Source of the DNA: HLUCCA09 sp038757905
Lineage (GTDB): Bacteria; Pseudomonadota; Alphaproteobacteria; Rhodobacterales; Rhodobacteraceae
Assembly: GCA_038757905.1 (NCBI GenBank)
Contig: JBCDGG010000159.1
Span: 1-11,256 of the forward strand
DNA length: 11,256 nt
Direction of reading: 5' to 3'
Part shown: piece by piece, positions 6,915 through 11,256 of the stretch
Numbering within the stretch: position 1 is the stretch's first letter
How the letters are laid out: the number at the start of each line of letters is the position of its first letter
Position numbers and translations under genes: made by a program
Notes under the pieces: generated by a model
Told to the model about the DNA's origin: nothing
The model's input: only the letters and a program-made list of their open reading frames with translations
Database searches by the model: none

Positions 6915-7313
6915 TTAGCCCATAGGCAGCTTGCCCGCCTCCTCCAGAACCCGACGCGCCACGCGGAAGCACTCCAGCGCTTGCGGCACGCCGCAATAGA
7001 TCCCGATGACATGGACGATCGCGCGGATCTCCTCCGGGCTGACACCGTTGTTCAGGGCGCCGCGGCAATGGGTCTCCCATTCCTGCATCTTGCCCAGCGC
7101 ACCGAGCATCGCGAGGGTCATCATGGAGCGCGTCTTGGCGTCGATCACATCGTCGCCCCAACCAAACCCCCAGCACCACGCGGTCATGGCCTCCTGAAAC
7201 GGCCGGGTGAACGCGTCCGCGGCGGCAAGGTTCTTGTCCACGTAGTCCGCGCCGAGAGTGGCGCGGCGCTGTTCCAGACCGGCGCGAAAGAGATCCTCGT
7301 CGAACAGGCTCAT
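6915..7313 (-). CDS. Carboxymuconolactone decarboxylase family protein (PcaC-like)
   Basis: The 132-residue product has the size and pattern of single-domain CMD proteins. GLEQRRATLGADYVDKNL near the start, TRSMMTLAMLGALGK (61-75), EWETHCRGALNNGVSPEEI (78-96) and IYCGVPQAL follow PcaC, which decarboxylates 4-carboxymuconolactone. It lacks the CxxC redox pair of AhpD, so a peroxidase-reducing role is unlikely. No other beta-ketoadipate gene is nearby, so a PcaC role is doubtful; small CMD proteins act as decarboxylases, isomerases or unknown helpers. Its ATG overlaps the TGA of the Gfa-like gene in an ATGA, with AAGGGAG seven bases upstream inside that gene, so translation is coupled. It is the last gene of a four-gene operon and is followed at once by a strong hairpin. 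The reading frame is open upstream of this start, but that part is only an antisense shadow. Confidence 0.85.
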   Translation of the reverse strand: MSLFDEDLFRAGLEQRRATLGADYVDKNLAAADAFTRPFQEAMTAWCWGFGWGDDVIDAKTRSMMTLAMLGALGKMQEWETHCRGALNNGVSPEEIRAIVHVIGIYCGVPQALECFRVARRVLEEAGKLPMG

Positions 7314-7750
7314 GATGCGTCTCCCTTCGCGGGCCCCCGAAGCGATGCCAGATCGGACGGCCCGCGGCCGGGATGCTTCGGCAAGTCGTCGGCGATTGTC
7401 AGCCAGGGCACCCGCTCGGCCCAGTGGACATGCGCCTCCGCCTCGAACAGCGTCGGATCGTCCAGCGTCGCGGCATAGAGGTGGACCTCCCCGGGCCAGC
7501 GGGTCGACATGTAGCTGAGCGGTGTGCCGCATTCCCCGCAGAAGCCCCGCGTGGTGCCGGGGGAGGAGGCGCGAAAGCGGCGCTGCCCCTGCCACGTCAC
7601 GGCGGCCTTGGCGTATCCCAGAAAGCTCGCCATCGCGGCGCCGGTAACCTTGCGGCAACTCCTGCAATGGCAATGGGCCGTCCAGAACGGAGACGCCGTC
7701 GCGCGATAGCGCACCGCACCGCAGGCACACCCGCCGGTTCGTTCAACCAT
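7310..7750 (-). CDS. GFA-family zinc protein (glutathione-dependent formaldehyde-activating enzyme-like)
   Basis: The 146-residue product carries the cysteine pattern of the GFA fold: C8 and C10 (GGCACGAVRY), C27, C29 and C32 (HCHCRSCRK) and C71 and C74 (GFCGECGTPL). These bind one structural and one second zinc ion. Gfa of Paracoccus was described as speeding up the addition of formaldehyde to glutathione. Most family members are shorter, as here, and are uncharacterised, so catalysis is not assured. The gene sits directly behind an N-demethylating-type Rieske oxygenase, which would release formaldehyde, and this favours a role in handling the by-product. The start at 7750 lies inside the end of the oxygenase gene (8-bp overlap), with GAGGCGG just upstream. 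Its stop overlaps the start of the CMD gene by 4 bp. Confidence 0.87.
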   Translation of the reverse strand: MVERTGGCACGAVRYRATASPFWTAHCHCRSCRKVTGAAMASFLGYAKAAVTWQGQRRFRASSPGTTRGFCGECGTPLSYMSTRWPGEVHLYAATLDDPTLFEAEAHVHWAERVPWLTIADDLPKHPGRGPSDLASLRGPAKGDAS

Positions 7751-8825
7751 CCACCGCCTCGCGCATCCAGCGTTGCAAATGCATGATCGAATGCTCGGAG
7801 TTCACGCCGCAGGTCGGGCTGACGACGAGCGGGCCGGGCACATAGCCCCGGGAGCCCAAACCACGCTGCACGCTCTCCACGAGATGAATATCCTCTTCCA
7901 CGGTGGTCGCTCTGTCCTGCACGGCCATCCGGCGCACGGTCTCGTCGTCCTGCCCGCCGACCGAGTACCACCCCCGCCACACGGTCACGCGATCCGGCCC
8001 ATGCGCCCGCCAATGGTAGGTGTTGAGCAGATTGCCCGGATAGACCTGAAACGAGAACATCGGCCACAGAAACCAGCTGGAATACTTGTCGTTGTTGGGC
8101 AGCCCCGTGGCAATGTCATAGCTCATCTGATCGAGCGAGGAGCAGTCCGTGCGGTGGCGCAGGCAGTAGCCTTGAGGCTGGATGTCATAGGTTTCGGGCT
8201 TGATAACGCCGGTGGCGAAGGTCGGGTGGTTCAGCGTGCAATGATAGCATTCGGAGTAGTTCTCGACGCTGACCTTCCAGTTGCACCGCTCCGGAATCTC
8301 CACCCATTCCAAGGGCTTGAGCGTGGCCCAATGCGGCACGAACCCTTCCAGTTCGGCACGCGCACCGGGAAACCACTCGTCCATCGGTGGCGCGTCGGGA
8401 TCGAGGTTGACGAAGACGAAGCCGAGGAAGACCTCGGTGCGGACTTCGGTGAGGCAGATCGCGGAGCGGTCGAAACCGGGGATGTCTTTGGTGTGGGGCG
8501 CGCCGCGCAGGGCGCCCGTCAACTCGTACGTCCAGGCGTGATAGGGGCAGACGATGACGCGCGTCGTCCCCTCGCCTTCCACCAGCCGATGGGCGCGGTG
8601 CTGGCAGACGTTGTAGAAGGTCCGCACCGTGCCGTCGCGGCCGCGAATGGCGAACAGGCTCTCGCCCGCGATCTCGAACGCCACATAATCACCCGGCGCG
8701 CCCAGGGCGCTTTCATGGCAGGCGAACTGCCACGTGCGCGCCAGAACGCCCTGCACCTCGTCGGCATAGATCGCGGGATCGGTATAGTACCGGGCGGGCA
8801 GCGCGTGCGGCAGGTCGGCATTCAT
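7743..8825 (-). CDS. Rieske non-heme iron oxygenase alpha subunit, quaternary-amine demethylase type (GbcA/CntA-like)
   Basis: The 360-residue product has an N-terminal Rieske domain with C74-x-H76 and C93-x-x-H96 for the [2Fe-2S] cluster. A catalytic domain follows, with ENYSECYHCTLNHPTF at 188-203. There His195 and His200, together with Asp312 in EEDIHLVESVQRGL, should hold the mononuclear iron. Glu192 stands where ring-hydroxylating dioxygenases have the bridging Asp. A Glu here and the ECYHC context are features of the carnitine oxygenase CntA and glycine-betaine demethylase GbcA group. Such enzymes use O2 and electrons from a separate reductase to oxidise a quaternary amine, usually removing a methyl group as formaldehyde. 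The start overlaps the regulator's stop (ATGA), and no good independent ribosome binding site is seen. No beta subunit or reductase gene is present here. Likely substrates are taurobetaine, glycine betaine or a similar betaine; an aromatic substrate is less likely. Confidence 0.87.
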   Translation of the reverse strand: MNADLPHALPARYYTDPAIYADEVQGVLARTWQFACHESALGAPGDYVAFEIAGESLFAIRGRDGTVRTFYNVCQHRAHRLVEGEGTTRVIVCPYHAWTYELTGALRGAPHTKDIPGFDRSAICLTEVRTEVFLGFVFVNLDPDAPPMDEWFPGARAELEGFVPHWATLKPLEWVEIPERCNWKVSVENYSECYHCTLNHPTFATGVIKPETYDIQPQGYCLRHRTDCSSLDQMSYDIATGLPNNDKYSSWFLWPMFSFQVYPGNLLNTYHWRAHGPDRVTVWRGWYSVGGQDDETVRRMAVQDRATTVEEDIHLVESVQRGLGSRGYVPGPLVVSPTCGVNSEHSIMHLQRWMREAVDG

Positions 8826-9721
8826 TCGGGATCGTCCGAATAGAGGCCGAGCTGATGCCGGCGGCGGTGAAAGCTTTCGACGCGCGCCACGATCTCGTCC
8901 GAGGCGACGGCAATCACGAAACTGAGCAGCGTTTCCAGCAGCGCGATGGTCGACACCGAGGAGGGGAAGAATTGCGGTGTGTCCGCGGCGATGACAAAGC
9001 CATGGTCGGCGGCGCGGATGATCGGGCTAGCGGGGCTGTCGGAGAGGCCGATCACCTGCACCCCCTGCTCGCGAGCGAGGCGCACGCCTGCGATCACCTC
9101 CGAGCGGTAGGGGCGGCAGGTCATCGCGATCAGCACGTCGCGACCGTCGGCCCAGGCCAGATCGTCGGCCGGGGTGGAGCCGGGGCGCGGGATCGCGTGG
9201 AAGTCCGTCATGCCGGTGGAAGCGAGATAGGTGAAGTTGCGCGCATTGGAGTTGTTGACCCCGACGCCGAGAACGAAGACCTGGCGCGCGGCCCAGATGG
9301 CGTCGGCCGCGCGGTGCAGATCCTCGGCCGAGATCGCGGCGAAACTCTCCTCGATATTGCGGATCGCGGCGCCGACCATATCGGCATAGAGCGCACCCAG
9401 CTCGCCGGACTTGGCGATGCCCTGCAGCCAGCGCGCCCGGTCGGGGAAGGTGACGGTGCCCGCGCGGATCGCCTCGCGGAAGGGGGCGCGGAACTCCTCA
9501 TACCCCTCGAACCCCACCTGGCGGGCCATCCGCACCACGGTGTTGGGCTTGACGTTTGCGGCCTCGGCAATCTCGCGCACGGTAGAGACGCCCACGTCGC
9601 GCGGGTTCTCCAGCACGTAGCGCGCGGCCTTCTGCGTTTCGGGGGTGAGGCTGTCCCACTCCTCCGTCAGACGCTCCAGCACGCCGTCGGTCGCCGTTGA
9701 TGATACATTTGTACCGTTCAT
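8822..9721 (-). CDS. MurR/RpiR-family transcriptional regulator (HTH plus SIS domain)
   Basis: The 299-residue product has an N-terminal RpiR-type helix-turn-helix (about 20-95), with STVREIAEAANVKPNTVVRM as the DNA-binding helices. A SIS domain follows at about 135-265 (RQVFVLGVGVNNSNARNF, then DVLIAMTCRPYRSEV and VQVIGLSDSPASP). SIS domains in this family usually bind a phosphosugar, but regulators of amine and amino-acid catabolism also belong here. It heads the operon whose second gene is the Rieske oxygenase, and it is divergent from the second DMGDH-like gene, so control of both directions and of itself is likely. An operator-like sequence lies within its first codons and another between it and the divergent gene. 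No Shine-Dalgarno precedes the ATG at 9721, and the best -10 lies only about ten bases upstream, so the mRNA may be nearly leaderless. A GTG at codon 14 is an alternative start. Confidence 0.88.
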   Translation of the reverse strand: MNGTNVSSTATDGVLERLTEEWDSLTPETQKAARYVLENPRDVGVSTVREIAEAANVKPNTVVRMARQVGFEGYEEFRAPFREAIRAGTVTFPDRARWLQGIAKSGELGALYADMVGAAIRNIEESFAAISAEDLHRAADAIWAARQVFVLGVGVNNSNARNFTYLASTGMTDFHAIPRPGSTPADDLAWADGRDVLIAMTCRPYRSEVIAGVRLAREQGVQVIGLSDSPASPIIRAADHGFVIAADTPQFFPSSVSTIALLETLLSFVIAVASDEIVARVESFHRRRHQLGLYSDDPE

Positions 9722-9746
9722 GATTGACGATGGTATATTTGTGCGG
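9701..9746. promoter_or_regulatory. Repeated operator-like site between divergent regulator and flavoprotein genes
   Basis: TGATACATTTGTACCG at 9701-9716 and TGGTATATTTGTGCGG at 9731-9746 match at 12 of 16 positions and are offset by exactly 30 bp, about three helical turns. The first contains the dyad TACA-TT-TGTA. It overlaps codons 2-7 of the regulator; the second lies in the intergenic gap. The AT-rich sites stand out in this GC-rich DNA and are likely binding sites of the adjacent RpiR-type protein. Confidence 0.5.
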
Positions 9747-9759
9747 CTACGCCTGTCGA
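9732..9759 (-). promoter_or_regulatory. Candidate promoter of the regulator-oxygenase operon
   Basis: On the minus strand TCGACA (9759-9754, one mismatch to TTGACA) and TATACC (9737-9732, two mismatches to TATAAT) are 16 bp apart. Transcription would start close to the ATG at 9721, giving almost no leader. The downstream operator copy covers the -10. This is a pattern match only. Confidence 0.3.
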
Positions 9760-9779
9760 GCGAAAACGCGACTCATCGC

Positions 9780-9785
9780 AGAGGA
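9780..9785 (+). promoter_or_regulatory. Shine-Dalgarno of the second DMGDH-like gene
   Basis: AGAGGA lies eight bases before the ATG at 9794 and supports that start. The product then begins with a short tail followed at once by the FAD-binding Rossmann strand, in register with copy 1. Confidence 0.65.
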
Positions 9786-9793
9786 TTTCCGCC

Positions 9794-11256
9794 ATGGCCG
9801 CCGATCTGACCGCCCCCTTGCCGTCTCACGCCCGCGTCGTCATCGTCGGAGGGGGCGTGATGGGCGTGGGCCTTGCCTATCATCTGGCGCATGAGGGCTG
9901 GGGGCCAGAGGTGGTGCTGCTGGAGAAGGCCGAGCTGACGAGCGGCTCGACCTGGCACGCAGCGGGGCAGATCACCCAGTCGACCTCCAGCTTCGGCCTC
10001 GGCAGATGCGTTGCGTACAATATCGGCCTCTATTCCGGCGCGTTGGAGGCGGAGACGGGTCAGGCCGTCACCTGGCATGGCTGCGGCTCGTTCCGGCTGG
10101 CCTATACCGAAGACGAGATGGACTGGCTGAGCCACACCCTGTCGGTGGCCACATCGCTGGGGTTCAACATCGAGCTGGTGGGGCCGGAGCGGGTGGCGGC
10201 GCTGCATCCGTTCTATAATCTCGACGGGGTGCTGGGCGCGCTGCACACCCCCGATGACGGGCATGTGGACCCGACGAACGTCACCATGGCCATGGCCGCC
10301 GGCGCGCGGGCCAAAGGGGTGCGGATCGTCCGCCGTTGCCGGGCGACGAACATCACGCAGGAGGCGTCGGGCGAATGGATCGTGGAGACCGAACAGGGCA
10401 CGATCCGCTGCGAGCACGTGGTGAATGCGGGTGGCACCTATGCGCGCCAGATGGGCGAATGGTCTGGGCTGCAACTGCCGATGACCTCGATGACGCACCA
10501 TTACTTCGTCACCGAAAATGTGCCGCAATTCGAGGGGTTGGAGCGTGAACTTCCAGTGATACGCGATGACCGCAAGGTCTCCGGCTACATCCGGATGGAG
10601 CAGAAGCGCGGGCTGATCGGGATTTACGAGAAGGAAAACCCCAACTCCGTTTGGCACGATCACTGCCCTTGGGATTACGAGAACTGGCTTTTCGACGCGG
10701 ACTACGACCGCGTCATGCCCTACCTTGAGGAAAGCCTGAACCGCATGCCCATCTTCGCGGAGCTTGGCATCCAGCGCGAGGTCCATGGCGCGATCTCTCA
10801 CCCGCCTGACGGCAACCCGCTCATCGGCCCCGCGCCGGGCGTGCGCAACTACTGGTGCTGCTGCGGGACGCAGATCGGCATCGGCTGGGGGCCGGGGCTG
10901 ACCCGAGAGCTTGCCCGCTGGATGGTCCACGGCGCCGCCGACATCTCCATGCGTGATTACGACCCGCGCCGCTTTGGCAGCTATGCCACGAAGGAGTGGC
11001 AGGTGGTGAAGGCGGAAGAGGACTACTGCCTGCGCCACGAGATCCCCTTCCCCCACTTCAACCGCCTCGCCGGGCGGCCCATCAAGCCCTCGCCCCTGCA
11101 CGAGGTGCTTAAAGCCAAGGGTGCTGTGCACGAGGAAGTCTATGGCTTCGAGCGCCCCCGCTTTTTCGCGAAGGGGATTGCGCGAGAAGATCACTATTCC
11201 TTCAACCGCACCCCGGTGGACGAGATGGTGGCAGCCGAGGTGAAGGCGGTGCGCGA
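9794..11256 (+). CDS. Dimethylglycine/sarcosine dehydrogenase-like flavoprotein (copy 2), 3' end cut by the window
   Basis: The frame is open for 487 codons to the window edge, so most of the FAD part is present and the rest of the folate-type C-terminal domain lies outside. VVIVGGGVMGVGLAYH (15-30) is the Rossmann motif, Glu44 the ribose contact, and STWHAAG has His55 in the place of the covalent FAD histidine. MTHHYF (233-238) matches MSHQYL of copy 1, and PPDGNPLIGPAPGV (337-350) matches its second FAD loop. The GcvT-like part begins with SPLHEVL at about 433. The protein resembles copy 1 in plan but differs throughout, so they are paralogues rather than a recent duplication. A Cys triplet at 355-357 in the FAD loop is unusual. 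It is divergent from the RpiR-type regulator and probably controlled by it. It would demethylate a tertiary or secondary amine made by the Rieske oxygenase. Confidence 0.87.
   Translation, partial: MAADLTAPLPSHARVVIVGGGVMGVGLAYHLAHEGWGPEVVLLEKAELTSGSTWHAAGQITQSTSSFGLGRCVAYNIGLYSGALEAETGQAVTWHGCGSFRLAYTEDEMDWLSHTLSVATSLGFNIELVGPERVAALHPFYNLDGVLGALHTPDDGHVDPTNVTMAMAAGARAKGVRIVRRCRATNITQEASGEWIVETEQGTIRCEHVVNAGGTYARQMGEWSGLQLPMTSMTHHYFVTENVPQFEGLERELPVIRDDRKVSGYIRMEQKRGLIGIYEKENPNSVWHDHCPWDYENWLFDADYDRVMPYLEESLNRMPIFAELGIQREVHGAISHPPDGNPLIGPAPGVRNYWCCCGTQIGIGWGPGLTRELARWMVHGAADISMRDYDPRRFGSYATKEWQVVKAEEDYCLRHEIPFPHFNRLAGRPIKPSPLHEVLKAKGAVHEEVYGFERPRFFAKGIAREDHYSFNRTPVDEMVAAEVKAVR

Noticed and set aside
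3946..7179. A 1077-codon open frame on the minus strand
   Set aside because: It is antisense to the DMGDH-like gene and the end of the aminotransferase gene and overlaps the CMD gene in another frame. Its composition is Arg/His/Gly-rich with no recognisable motif, as expected for antisense frames at high GC.
6915..7730. A 271-residue version of the CMD protein
   Set aside because: The extra upstream part is the Gfa-like gene read in another frame. The ATGA overlap and AAGGGAG define the shorter protein, which has normal family length.
7773..8843. A 356-codon plus-strand frame
   Set aside because: It is antisense to the Rieske oxygenase, whose metal ligands are all present on the minus strand.
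9724..9753. Possible plus-strand promoter for the second flavoprotein gene (TTGACG with TACGCC 18 bp later)
   Set aside because: The -35 is good but the -10 matches only at its first two bases, so it is not reported as a feature.
9773..11194. A 473-codon open frame on the minus strand at the right edge
   Set aside because: The opposite strand carries a clear FAD flavoprotein with STWHAAG and Rossmann motifs, so this is an antisense shadow.
2905..11256. Simple glycine betaine degradation (GbcA, DMGDH, sarcosine dehydrogenase)
   Set aside because: Not excluded, but it does not explain the taurine-type aminotransferase cotranscribed with a DMGDH-like gene, and no heterotetrameric sarcosine oxidase, glycine cleavage or betaine transporter gene is present in the window.

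Overview
The window is GC-rich bacterial DNA with tightly packed, often overlapping genes. Protein content points to an alphaproteobacterium, most likely the Rhodobacterales (Roseobacter/Paracoccus-like). This rests on the taurine-type aminotransferase, several long dimethylglycine-dehydrogenase-like flavoproteins and codon usage. It is an inference from protein resemblance, not from a marker gene. I saw no tRNA, rRNA, CRISPR array, insertion sequence or integrase.

Layout. (1) 1-204, minus: the 5' end of a gene for an exported protein, cut by the window edge. (2) 502-1245, plus: a TauE/SafE-family membrane permease of the kind that exports sulfite or organosulfonates. (3) 1276-2553, minus: a PuuB/OrdL-like FAD amine or amino-acid oxidase, convergent with (2). 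(4) A 351-bp divergent intergenic region, 2554-2904, with short repeats and a hairpin. (5) 2905-4287 and 4291-6735, plus: a two-gene operon of a taurine:pyruvate aminotransferase-type enzyme and a full-length dimethylglycine/sarcosine-dehydrogenase-like flavoprotein. (6) 6736-6914: a convergent gap with two GC-rich hairpins. (7) 9721-6915, minus: a four-gene operon with every start overlapping the previous stop. In transcription order it holds an RpiR/MurR-type regulator, a Rieske oxygenase alpha subunit of the quaternary-amine demethylase type, a Gfa-like zinc protein and a PcaC-like carboxymuconolactone decarboxylase family protein. (8) 9794 to the right edge, plus: a second dimethylglycine-dehydrogenase-like flavoprotein, divergent from the regulator. 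The shared 72-bp promoter region and the first codons of the regulator carry a repeated operator-like sequence.

How the genes may work together (inference). A CntA/GbcA-like Rieske oxygenase, two DMGDH-like demethylases, a formaldehyde-associated Gfa-like protein, a taurine-type aminotransferase and a TauE-type exporter form a logical series. A quaternary amine would be stripped of methyl groups one at a time to a primary amine, formaldehyde would be handled, and the amine would be transaminated. Because the aminotransferase looks like Tpa and a TauE-family exporter is nearby, the most interesting candidate substrate is taurobetaine (N,N,N-trimethyltaurine) or another N-methyltaurine. It would be processed to taurine and then sulfoacetaldehyde. 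Xsc and the Rieske reductase, which such a route would need, are not in the window. Glycine betaine, beta-alanine betaine and related compounds remain alternatives.
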